Shown here: one piece after another, positions 47,967 through 57,356 of the stretch
Position numbering within the stretch: position 1 is the first letter of the stretch
How the letters are laid out: the number at the start of each line of letters is the position of its first letter
Made by a program: the position numbers and the translations under genes
Notes under the pieces: model-generated
The model's input: only the letters and a program-made list of their open reading frames with translations
Database searches by the model: none
What the model was told of the DNA's origin: nothing
Source: Cladophialophora immunda
Taxonomy: Eukaryota; Ascomycota; Eurotiomycetes; Chaetothyriales; Herpotrichiellaceae
Assembly (NCBI RefSeq): GCF_000835495.1
Contig: NW_015622544.1
Span: 329,704-393,703 of the forward strand
DNA: 64,000 bases
Reading direction: 5' to 3'

Positions 47967-49390
47967 CTAAATCATGGCCGACGCCCCTGGATTGTTCACT
48001 CCGCCGATCCCGGAAAATCGGACGTCGCCTTCCTCCATGCCCGCAAAGCCGCTTGGTCCACCAGGTCCTATTCCTGCTCCTCCTCCTCCTCCTCCACCAC
48101 CACCACCAGCACCTTTGGGTCCTCCTTGCTGGTGGTGCCTGCCCTTTGAGGTAGTCTTATTCGACTCCACCGTGACGGCTTTTCGACCAAGCTCCGAAAG
48201 TGCCTGAATGTCTTGGCCAAGTAGGGCGAGAAGGCTGACGAGTGAAACATCGTTGGACTGCGCGAGAGAGGCGGATGCTAAAGGATTCTGTTGCGGAGAT
48301 TCTGTGGGAGGGGTGAGGAGCGAGAGGCGGGTGAGCAGGGCTTGAATGTTGCGTAAGTGAGGGAGATGGGATGGGTCCGGGTTTGTCGGCGTCAGTGGAA
48401 TAGCTCCGTTGTCAGTGCTTGAGGCAGCGATATACGAGGGCGGAAGGGACTGAATAAAGGTTCTCAAGAGCTCAACACGCGACCGCAGCATCTTTACGCC
48501 GTTGAGCCGGGTCGTTATACCAGCGATTTGGTCTTCCTCTTCCGGACTGAGAGCCTTCAGTGGTTCCTCTGCGCCATTTGTTTCTTGTTTGTCGGGAGTC
48601 TCTGAGCTTGGATCTGCTCGCTTTTTGCCCTTCTTGTCTATTGGCAGTACTTCTGCGGGTCTTGAGGCTGGCTCCCGGGATGGTGTATGTTCGACTGCCG
48701 TTGCGCCGCCTGCTCCTTTAGCGACATAATCTATAGCAATCATCTCCGTCTCGTCTGTCTCAATCGTGTATGGTAGTTGGCGGAACTTGGTGATGGATGT
48801 CTCTTCTGCGTCAATCTGCATCGACGCATCATCCTTGGGTAGTTCTCGGTCGTCGACGCTCTCGTAAATCGTGATGGGCAGTTTCCCTCCCCCAGTTTCA
48901 CCTGACTGGATTGCTTCGGGGTGTAAGGCTAGGAGAATGGCGTTGTCATTGTAGAAATTGATGGCATGTTCCTGGACGGGTACATGTTCGGGCAGGGGGC
49001 CTTCAGGAGGACAAAGGGTGAACCAGCCGACGAACCCAAGCGCGGGTGACTTATGGACTGCAATATCTGCTGGATGTAAGTGGATCTATCCCAGGAATAG
49101 CTTGAGTGTAGCCCACATTGCTGAATCCTTGTTTCCATCCACGCGAAGCTGAATTGCCATCGTCCTTCTGAACTCCACGCCAATGCCGCAGGAAAAGCAT
49201 GTTCCACTGTAATTTCTCTGCCTCTCTGCTGTCCAAGAAGCGCACCCGCTACTGGACCTGGCCGTTTTCGCACCGAATGTCTTGTGACTTGATCCGATAT
49301 GGTGAGGAGAACAAGAGGATGGAGAGACACGGTGAGATCACTTTCTGAAGGTTTCAAGGAGAGTAGGGGATTCTTCGAGGGTTCAGCCAT
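47967..49390 (-). CDS. csn6: COP9 signalosome subunit 6
   Basis: Exons 49117-49390 and 47967-49057 give 1365 nt and 454 residues. The 59-nt intron (GTGGGC...TTGCAG) joins ETRIQQ to FHKSPALGFVGWF, a conserved run. The MPN domain has SLHPLVLLTISDQVTRHS, VAGALLGQQRGREITVEHAF and the FVGWFTL strand, but no JAMM zinc ligands, as is normal for CSN6. The CSN removes Nedd8 from cullins; CSN6 pairs with the active subunit CSN5. It is longer than usual because of an acidic/Lys-rich insert (about 185-240) and a C-terminal Gly run of ten or more residues coded by GGT/GGA/GGC triplets (about 48077-48110). An in-frame ATG 15 bases upstream is also possible. The donor GTGGGC is weak. Confidence 0.88.
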
Positions 49391-49764
49391 GTCAAGATTT
49401 TGCAAGGATGGCTGCGGAGTAAGAGATGAGGTGTTAGGGACGAAGATATCGAAGTGAACCTGTCACGCCTGTTCGAGAATGAACGATGCGGAGTCTCATT
49501 CAATTGGAGATGGCTCGATGGATCATCAGAGGGCGGCCTGGAGAAGCGATGCGGGCAGCCTTGGCGACATTTTGCTTGGCCTGCTGGCTACGTGCCTCGC
49601 GGGCTGGTTGGTTGGCGGGGCAGTTCACATGGCGAACGAGGGGCGGCAAGGCTGCCAGCACATTCGTAACTCTGGTTTTTTTTTCTCCACGACAAGTCAT
49701 TATGATGAGCGACTATGCCTTCCACTTCTTCTCTTGCTGGCGACTCGCTTGAATCCTGATCACC
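49391..49764. promoter_or_regulatory. Compact bidirectional promoter, csn6 / hsm3-like
   Basis: Only 374 bp separate the two divergent start codons. It contains a GC-rich middle (about 49550-49650) and a T9 run near 49677-49685. No known motif is claimed. Confidence 0.6.
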
Positions 49765-50781
49765 ATGGACGCCTTGGTGGAAGACTCGGACAAACTCTTT
49801 CTTGAAGTCTTTGCTCATCTCGCCGCTGTCGAAGCGCAACCAGGCTTGCCACTAGATGAGGAACTTCTGAAACGTTCAGAAAGAAACCTTACTCCTACCT
49901 CACCAAAAGTCCTACTGTGGCGGGTGCTAGAGACGGGTGAAAAGCTATTGCAGACGCTCCAACAAGACCCTCGACCGCTTACTCGACTGCTGGAGCGAGT
50001 CATCTCACTACTGCCGTTCGACGAACTAAGATCCACTATATCCGCGGAGAAGCTCCAAGAAGGCCTGGCTTCGCCTTCAGTTTCGATACAATTACTTTGC
50101 CTAGCATATCTGCGGAAAGCTGCAGACTCGCCCAGCGGCGCCTCTTTCGTTGCGACGAGCTCAAGTCTTGTTCAATGTCAGTTCACAATCTGGCTGTCAT
50201 CGGAAAGCACCGAGGTCGCAGAACGTTCCCTCGAGGTGATTGAAGCGTTGCTTGCCGTCGACAGCCAAAATAGCACAACGGTGTTATCTGCGGGCCGCAG
50301 CTTTGCCGAAGCACAAGGACAAGGCCTGCTTTGGCGCAGAGTGTTCCACGATCCTGATGTGTACGCAACCCTCTTCGAATGGACTTCACTAACGAAATCG
50401 AAACGAGACGTCAACAATAAGAAGGGTATGCAGCTCGTCACAATTTCACAGGCACGCTTATTCGACTTCATCGCGAGAGTGGCTCCTTATGACTGGAGTG
50501 CGGTAACGACTTCTTCACTGGTTCAGATCGAGGCTCAGTTCTTGAAAGACAATGGTGGCAGTGAGCCATATGGGGGCATCCTCCGATATGCTGCCTCACA
50601 CATGATTGACAGGGGAGATATCCTGATGGAGGTGCTGCGTCAAGATTTCTTCGTCAAGCTGCTTGGAGTGGTGGAGGAGAGCAACAGGCAGAATGTCTCT
50701 CCCCAGCTACTTGAGGCAATCCAACAAGGCGCCGGGATCACGGCAACGAAAGATCAAGAAAGTGATGGCCTCCACCTCTGA
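49765..50781 (+). CDS. hsm3: Hsm3/PSMD5-like 26S proteasome chaperone
   Basis: A 338-residue intronless frame made of alpha-helical repeats. Segments such as LLEEL-like LPLDEELLKRSERNL, DPRPLTRLLERVISLLPFDE, VSIQLLCLAYLRKAADSPSG and VAERSLEVIEALLAVDS resemble the fungal Hsm3-like proteins. In yeast Hsm3 escorts Rpt1-Rpt2 during assembly of the proteasome base. I recognise it by pattern, not by a catalytic motif, so confidence is moderate. It is shorter than yeast Hsm3 (480 residues). Either the C terminus is truly short or a 3' exon beyond 50781 was missed. The start has context atcaccATGg. Confidence 0.6.
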   Translation: MDALVEDSDKLFLEVFAHLAAVEAQPGLPLDEELLKRSERNLTPTSPKVLLWRVLETGEKLLQTLQQDPRPLTRLLERVISLLPFDELRSTISAEKLQEGLASPSVSIQLLCLAYLRKAADSPSGASFVATSSSLVQCQFTIWLSSESTEVAERSLEVIEALLAVDSQNSTTVLSAGRSFAEAQGQGLLWRRVFHDPDVYATLFEWTSLTKSKRDVNNKKGMQLVTISQARLFDFIARVAPYDWSAVTTSSLVQIEAQFLKDNGGSEPYGGILRYAASHMIDRGDILMEVLRQDFFVKLLGVVEESNRQNVSPQLLEAIQQGAGITATKDQESDGLHL

Positions 50782-51386
50782 AGCTGAAATGGGGCCCGGA
50801 TATTCTCGGATCCAACCAGGCGTTCTGTCGACAGCGATGGATCATCACAGCAAATACAGGCACCGACATCTGATGTGAATGATGTCGTTCAGGATTGCGG
50901 GCAACCCGAAGGGTCCTGCGATGTTCAAGAGCTGGAAACATTCGGACTGGGCGGAGACGCTGGTATATGGAGTATGTTGTACGGAACGAGCGACGAAATC
51001 AGCCGCCACTTGATGAACATGTACGATTAAAGAAGTTTGAAATGTGCATCAAAGCTCTTGTCAATAGTCTTGTTTGCCGTAGGTCAAAAGATGCAAAGTG
51101 ACATTCCAGGAAGTCCATGTTTATCCCCCTGAGGGTCGAAAGTGTTGATGGAATTCGCTTGACTTTCCTCGAGCTTGTGGTTTCGCAGCCTTGCGGAGCG
51201 GAGTTACAACTGAGAAGTTTGGTCTCAAGTCTACCGCAGATCAATATAATTCGAGTCATCCGCCCTTTTATGTATTCTTTGGTGTAAGTCGTTGACTCCG
51301 ATGGTTGGCAGTCTCGCGGGAGTATTCATCTTTCTTTCCATTCGTTCTTAGAGCTTCTCCTCGCCTGGCAAAGGTGGCATACCTTT
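50782..51386. other. Intergenic, hsm3-like 3' flank
   Basis: 605 bp between co-directional genes. It might contain an extra 3' exon of the Hsm3-like gene, but I could not place one in frame. Confidence 0.4.
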
Positions 51387-52334
51387 GTGAAAAAGATGGC
51401 TGCACTCTCTGCCACAGCCCGACCTCTCCTTCGACTTCGGAATCTTCGATCATGCGTCCCCCACCGCTTCGCGACTTCCTCTTCGTCAGCCGCTACCGCG
51501 AGCTCCAAACGTATCCCCAAGATCTCTTCTCCGAACTCCATATCAAAAGCGAATGTCTCCGCCCCGAAAGGATCCTCAACGCAACTAGGCAAAAGCCAGC
51601 CGCCTAGCATACCTGTGCTGGGCGGCCCAGCGTCGCAGTTTATAAAGGAGCTGCCCCCGGAGCTAGCGAGAAAGCAATGGTACGCGCAAAAGCTATACGA
51701 GGCAGGGCAAACAGCTATATACAGACCCCCATCTCACTTTGGGATCTACGCCGCGTCATTTGTAATGGGAAGCAGTTCTTTGGCGATTGCTGGTCTTCTC
51801 GCATACGGTAACATCTGGGCTTGGGAAGGAGACTCCGAACTACCATGGTTTGTGCCAGTCGCACATCGATTGGGGATTTTCGTCTTCTCGGCCGTCGGCT
51901 GGCTGATTATGATGCGATCATTAAGGTTCATCAAAGCAATCGACCTTGTGCCGGTAAACGGGATTGTCAAGTTGGCGGTCCAGGTACGCCGGCCACTACC
52001 TTTTCTGAAACCCAAAGAATTTCTTGTCGCGCCTTATCGCTTTCAAATGGACTCAAAGTTCGTGCAACAACTAGAGGAACCTGTTTTCATCGCGGACCAT
52101 GCAGAAGTTTCGTCTTCAGCAAACAGAGCCTCGAGAGGATTCGCCTCAAGTATTGGTCGAGCCATCAGCAAAGCAATCTATTATCCGTTTGCATCAACGA
52201 GAAGGGTAATGACTCTGGAAGGTTTTATGTTCGTCAACTTTGAGGGGAGCCGTGGCAAGATGAAGCTTGACACGCAGGGTCTTTTCTCCAACGGAGCAAA
52301 GGATCTTATCGAAATGGGCACTATAAAGTTCTGA
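51387..52334 (+). CDS. Putative mitochondrial two-TM membrane protein
   Basis: A 315-residue intronless protein. The N terminus (RPLLRLRNLRSCVPHRFATS) is Arg/Ser-rich without acidic residues, a likely mitochondrial presequence. Two membrane helices follow, at about 119-145 (ASFVMGSSSLAIAGLLAYG) and about 155-180 (LGIFVFSAVGWLIMMRSLRF). The C-terminal half is soluble (LVPVNGIVKLAVQVRRPLPF, RRVMTLEGFMFVNFEGSRGK). The arrangement is reminiscent of TMEM223-type inner-membrane proteins, which act in cytochrome oxidase biogenesis, but that link is a guess from layout. A second Met at residue 4 could be the start. Confidence 0.7.
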   Translation: MKKMAALSATARPLLRLRNLRSCVPHRFATSSSSAATASSKRIPKISSPNSISKANVSAPKGSSTQLGKSQPPSIPVLGGPASQFIKELPPELARKQWYAQKLYEAGQTAIYRPPSHFGIYAASFVMGSSSLAIAGLLAYGNIWAWEGDSELPWFVPVAHRLGIFVFSAVGWLIMMRSLRFIKAIDLVPVNGIVKLAVQVRRPLPFLKPKEFLVAPYRFQMDSKFVQQLEEPVFIADHAEVSSSANRASRGFASSIGRAISKAIYYPFASTRRVMTLEGFMFVNFEGSRGKMKLDTQGLFSNGAKDLIEMGTIKF

Positions 52335-53350
52335 TCGTCTATCACGCCAGGGCTATCGAAGAAACTATTCTGGAGCTTCTTGCCACACATGCCAGAGGAA
52401 AGCCATGGATCCGACTCGCAGCAGATTCACAGCAGACTTCTGGGCAGCCATTTGAGGTCAGAAGAATGTCGGACAGAGTTTCATGGGATATTGTAATACC
52501 CAAGCGGCTCTAGATACTTTGGCTCAGCCCTTCCAGCAGGAAATGCAGGTCGGTTCAAACCAAAAGCCACGCAGCGATGAATTTCATATCAGACACCGAT
52601 GTCAATTGACAGTAAAGTCTCGGATGTTTGGACCACGATCTGTTGGCCTACAGCTTATATCCCTCGGGTTGCACACGATGAAGAGGCTACTTAAGCAACG
52701 AATGGTCTTTTTCGAGGCAGCTGTATTATCATTAGCATGTACAATACCCGGGAAATCTTCACTATACCCCTTTCCCTCGAGGTACTTGAAAGGTACTTCC
52801 TTATCAGTGAGGTAACCTGCTGCTCCTGGAGTTCCTCCTTCAGTCTTTGGATCTATGATGCTCTTCCAATTCTCCATGGCCTTCAAAACTCGCCGGTCCC
52901 AAGTCACAGGTCCGCATGGTATTTTCTCCACTGCTGCAAAATGGCAGTTCCCACAACGGCATTGTTCGGAGATGGGTGGTCTTATACTGACAGTGGTCCA
53001 CGGAAAATATGTGACAAAATATGCAGAGATCTTGTCAACTAAAGTCCATCGAGGGATTAAGTCTACGACCTGTGGCAGGACACGGGCCGTACGGCAGCTC
53101 TTTGTGGCGCGAGACCGGGATGCAACTATACGATCAGTATGTAGACGCCGCATAAAGTGTAACTGCTTTCAATCTGGATGTTGTTGCGCCTCAGAAGTCG
53201 TCTATCAAGTTGCATGGTCTATCCCTGAACTCTATAACAATGCAAGAAACCATTGAATCCGCTGCTCGCTCCGTCGCTGATATGCCCTGCCTTCCATACG
53301 AGCTGGTCGCGTGCAGGATCGCGTCAACAACTTCCGTCCCTGACGGTATG
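52335..53350. other. Convergent region with a doubtful frame
   Basis: About 1 kb between convergent genes. A 183-codon minus-strand frame at 52602-53153 contains a natural-looking stretch (GYLTDKEVPFKYLEGKGYSE) and a CRCGNC cluster. It has no clear start context or family match, so I do not call it a gene. Confidence 0.4.
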
Positions 53351-54196
53351 TCAGCGCACATTGTTTACTGGTGCGGCAGCCGGCGGCCCTTCTCCTGTCA
53401 CGTATGCCTTTGTCAAGCCGCCATCCACCACAAACTCGGTCGCATTAACAAAGCTGCTCTCATCGCTAGCCAAGAACAGGACAGCTTGGGCCTGCTCAAC
53501 CGCCTCCCCAAATCGACCCATGGGAAAGTGCACCTCTCGCCTGTATCTCTTTTGCAAGTCATCGCCCAGCCAATCCTGCAGCAAGGGGGTATTCAACGGT
53601 CCCGGGCACAGGGAATTGAACCGGATGTTCTCCCGCGCGTGGACGATGGCGAGTTCGCGCGTCATGGCGAGCACGGCGCCCTTGGATGCCGTGTATGCGA
53701 GTTGCGGCGTTGCTGCGCCCATCAAGGCGACGAAACTTGCGACGTTGATGACGGAGCCCCTTTTCTTCTGGTGCTTCCGCATGGATAGCACGGCGTGCTT
53801 GCTTCCGTACCACACCCCTTTCACATTGATCGCGTGAGTCAGGTCCCAGATTTTCTCGGGCGTGTTGATGGCGTCGTCATCCTGGGCATGCATGATCCCG
53901 GCGTTATTGAACATGATGTCGATGCCGCCGTGTTGGTCTTGGGATTCGACTGCTGCCTGGACGTCAGATTCCTTGGATACATCGCATTTGATGGTCTCCA
54001 ACCGAGGAGGGTTAGGGACGAGTTCCTTGACTTTGGCGACGGCCCTTTCAAGGGCTGGTTCAGAAATGTCGGCCATGAGGACAGAGGCGCCTTCTCTGGC
54101 GAAGAGAATCGTTGTCTCCAGCCCTATTCCACCGGCTGCACCAGTGATGATTGCATTTTTGCCCGCGAGGCGGCCAGGGTTTGATTCAGTCGCCAT
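53351..54196 (-). CDS. Short-chain dehydrogenase/reductase
   Basis: A classical SDR of 281 residues from the Met of MATESNPGRL. The cofactor loop is TGAAGGIG (about 18-25). An acidic residue after strand 2 (LMADIS) suggests NAD(H). The structural NNAG and the catalytic Ser (VINVASFVA region), Tyr and Lys (YTASK) are all present, as are the PG motif (NSLCPGPLNTPLL) and a C-terminal VDGG. The frame is open to an upstream Met at 54370, but those 58 residues (Asn/Pro/Ser rich) are not part of the family fold and are more likely leader. The substrate is unknown; the fold covers 3-oxoacyl reductases, alcohol and sugar dehydrogenases. Confidence 0.88.
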   Translation of the reverse strand: MATESNPGRLAGKNAIITGAAGGIGLETTILFAREGASVLMADISEPALERAVAKVKELVPNPPRLETIKCDVSKESDVQAAVESQDQHGGIDIMFNNAGIMHAQDDDAINTPEKIWDLTHAINVKGVWYGSKHAVLSMRKHQKKRGSVINVASFVALMGAATPQLAYTASKGAVLAMTRELAIVHARENIRFNSLCPGPLNTPLLQDWLGDDLQKRYRREVHFPMGRFGEAVEQAQAVLFLASDESSFVNATEFVVDGGLTKAYVTGEGPPAAAPVNNVR

Positions 54197-55058
54197 GCTC
54201 GCAGTTGTCCACCTCTTCTCGTTCGGCTGGCTGGAGGGGGCCGGTGCATTCAACGCGGGACAGTTGACCACAAGTGAGAACGCCGAGTGAACGGTCGCGC
54301 TTGGATTTGCGGAGTACGTCGGATTGAGGGCGAAGAGAAAGAGATTGGAAATATCAGTCACCACAGTCACACAGGCGTGGATCTCCTTATCTAATCAAAT
54401 ACGCATTTGCACCATTTGTTTGGCGCTGCTGATGCTTGTTGGAGGTTGTGGGCGGTATGTGGGCTCCTCCCTTTGCTCTCCCTCTCCGAAGCAACCCGCC
54501 AGGCATGCGATGAGATGCCCAATGGGGGATTTTTTAAGCTTCACTCCCCGACAGCTCCTGAGTATCCTTGTCGATCGGAGCACTTGAGCTATTGCTTTTA
54601 TGAGTAACGGGAGGCGTGGCCCGGTAGCTTCATCCGCACTCAGATCTCGAGACGGCGAAGGTGATAGGCGCTGCAATGGAGGCAAGGAAATATCCGCCTG
54701 CGGAAAGGACATTGCCCCTGCGTGTGTAGCCTTATCGGACAAAGGCACATCCTATGGTTCTCCAGACGCTGGTGTTAAACCCGTAGCTTTGTGCCTTGTT
54801 TTCGCTTCTCAACATCTCGGTATCCCAACACCGAGCTGCCTGCGGTGCCAGAGCTGAAGCGTGGGCTGGACAAGGGGAGCTTATCAGCGCCACCTCCACT
54901 TCTAGCTACAAGCACCTCCTACATCACCAATCATCTCCCCCCCGCTTTCTGTGAGACTCTCATACCAAGTTCACCTGCTGGACGCTTCGTCCTTTATCCT
55001 TTGTCCCTGCTCCGTGCAGCTCCGCCTCTTCCTTTTCTTTGTCTCCTCAGTTCTTGCC
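54197..55058. promoter_or_regulatory. Divergent promoter region, SDR / GS-like gene
   Basis: 862 bp between the chosen start codons of divergent genes. The right end is CT-rich (about 54940-55050). No gene is visible. Confidence 0.5.
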
Positions 55059-56582
55059 ATGGCGAATAAGGGAGACGATGGGATACCGACTCTGGACGAG
55101 CTGGAAACTGCGCTGGCCTCCGATACAAAGGTCAAGCTTGCAGGCATTGATGTTGACGGCACGCGTCCCTTTCACACCATCGCATGATACCTGCTAAACT
55201 CCACAGGGGTCCTCCGAGGCAAGTTAGTCTCCAAGAAGAAGTTTCTCTCGGTCGCCAAAGATGGATTCGGCTTCTGCAGCGTCGTCTTCGGCTGGGATAT
55301 GCACGACATGACCTACTTCCGCGAGCTCGAGATCAGCAATAAAGAGAATGGATACAAAGATTTGGTGGCCAAAGTCGACCTTTCCAGTTACCGGCGTATA
55401 CCATGGGAGGATAGTGTGCCTTTCTTCCTTGTCAGTTTCCACGATCCAGATACCAACAAACCCATCTGCGCGTGCCCCAGAAGTCTGCTGCGGACGGCTG
55501 TTGCGAAGCTGCACAAGGCTGGCTATGGAGCGATGGCTGGCGCGGAGTACGAGTTCTTCACATATCGCGCTCCCAGAGACGAGTCCATCCAGACGAGCCA
55601 CAATTCCTCTTCCACGACAGCCCCTTTTCTGCAGACTAATCCCGTCTCCGCCCTCCCGCACCTGACCCAAGGCATGTTCGGCTACTCCCTAACAGATCCT
55701 ATACACAACCAGGATTGGTTTTACAGCATTTTCAATACCTGTGAAAAGTTCAGATGTAATGTGGAAGGCTGGCATACAGAATCAGGACCGGGAGTTTTCG
55801 AAGCTGCCCTGGAGTTTGGGGAGGTCACCGAGATGGCAGACCGGGCAAGTCTGTTCAAATACGTCGTCAAAGCCATGGGAAGCAAGTACGGGATTACCCC
55901 CACATTTATGGCGAAGCCCAAAGAAGGGCTCCCCGGGAACAGTGGACACATGCATTGCTCCATCGTGGACAAGTCTTCTGGGAAAAACCTCTTTTACCGA
56001 GGCGAGAAGGACCCCAACCCTCCATATAAGGACCTCGAGTATGTGTCAGACCTGGGCCGACATTTTCTGGCAGGACTACTGGATGGTCTTGCTGATGTCA
56101 TGCCAATCATTGCACCCACGATCAACTCGTACAAGCGGCTGGTCGAGAACTTCTGGGCTCCAGTCACGGTCTCTTGGGGTCTTGAGCATCGAGCTGCATC
56201 TATTCGTTTGATCGCTCCTCCGACCGCATCAGCAAAATCCACAAGATTCGAAATTCGAGTCTGCGGGGCTGACGCCAATCCGTCTTTAGTGCTGGCCACT
56301 ATTGTCGCCCTCGGTTGGAGAGGCGTGGAGAAGAAGCTGGAAATCAAATTACCACCGCTCGGTAAAGGTGAAGAGGTTGGGAGTCTCAGCGACAAGGGTG
56401 AGCGATTACCCAAGAACCTTAGAGACAGCACGGCACGATTCACGGCGAAAGGCAGTGTCGCCCGGGAAGTGTTCGGCGACGAGTTTGTGGAGCACTATGG
56501 TGGTACCAGAGAACACGAGCTCCGATTATGGGATGAGGCTGTCACGGATTGGGAGGTAAGAAGATATATTGAGACCGTATGA
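55059..56582 (+). CDS. Glutamine synthetase family protein (GS-I/PuuA/FluG-like)
   Basis: Exons 55059-55158 and 55207-56582 give 1476 nt and 491 residues. The beta-grasp domain includes VKLAGIDVDG-VLRGKLVSKK, and the catalytic domain has AGAEYEFF, EGWHTESGPGVFEAALEFGE, NSGHMHCSI and RFEIRVCGADANP, the glutamate-, metal- and ATP-binding segments of this fold. It resembles bacterial-type gamma-glutamyl-amine ligases and the C-terminal half of fungal FluG more than the normal eukaryotic glutamine synthetase (about 360 residues). The acceptor amine is unknown. The intron needs either a GC donor (G|GCACGC) or a weak GTCCCT donor six bases later. Only the GC choice rebuilds the motif exactly; the other inserts Thr-Arg. 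Confidence 0.88.
55159..55206 (+). other. Probable GC-AG intron in GS-like gene
   Basis: 48-nt intron with donor GCACGC, branch-like GCTAAAC and acceptor CCACAG. The competing donor GTCCCT at 55165 also keeps frame but is a poor match to GT consensus. Confidence 0.5.
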
Positions 56583-57356
56583 GACGATACCCGCTGGACG
56601 ATTTGAGCAACGCTACCCCTACGATGCAGGGGATCTTATGATATATCTGGTATACGAAGCTCCGAGGCGGCTTTTACAGGAACCGGCATACTCTGCTGCT
56701 TGCAACAGCACAGCTTGTGGTAACATCAGATTGACCGTGCTGAACACTGAGGCGCCTGTTTTGACAAGAAACTGTCACTGCATGAAAGAGCGCCAGATCA
56801 ACTTCAGAAAGAATTGGTGACGATGCACGCCTGACAGCCGCCCGAATACGGGAGACACCTTTTGAGGTATACGAGCAAAGCAACCTGACAGACAGTTTGT
56901 ACCTACAATATGTCTCGTTCCCTTTCCTTCTCCATTGTTTTTCTGTGAAGGTAAAGCGAGAGGAAATGGTGTCTTCCCATTGTTTTCACGAGGAGATTCC
57001 TGTTGCTGATAGCGCGAGGCTATTGAATGACTTGTGCAACGAAACAATGACTGGAGTGAAATGGCTTCTTTGTGCCGGACCTCTCAACTCTGGATGGATT
57101 CCTGGACCGCTCTGTTATTGTCTTTACTCATACTTATTGTCCTTAATGTGTCCATTTATGGAAACATGTTCAACAATGGCGCGCTTTATTGCACTTTCCT
57201 GGCTGCTATTCCTGTCACTTCAGAGATGCATTGCTGCAAAATGTTTCTCTTATTCCCTTGCATTTCTTCCTTGGCCTTGCTCCCACTTTCCTCTTCTCCA
57301 TCGAAGCATCTACTTTATTCTCATTCTTCCAAGGCTGCCGCTGAACGTGTTACACA
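56583..57356. promoter_or_regulatory. Intergenic, SET gene leader region
   Basis: 774 bp between co-directional genes. It contains a 108-codon frame (57034-57360) with hydrophobic stretches whose stop codon overlaps the SET gene start as ATGA. It may be part of the leader. Confidence 0.45.
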
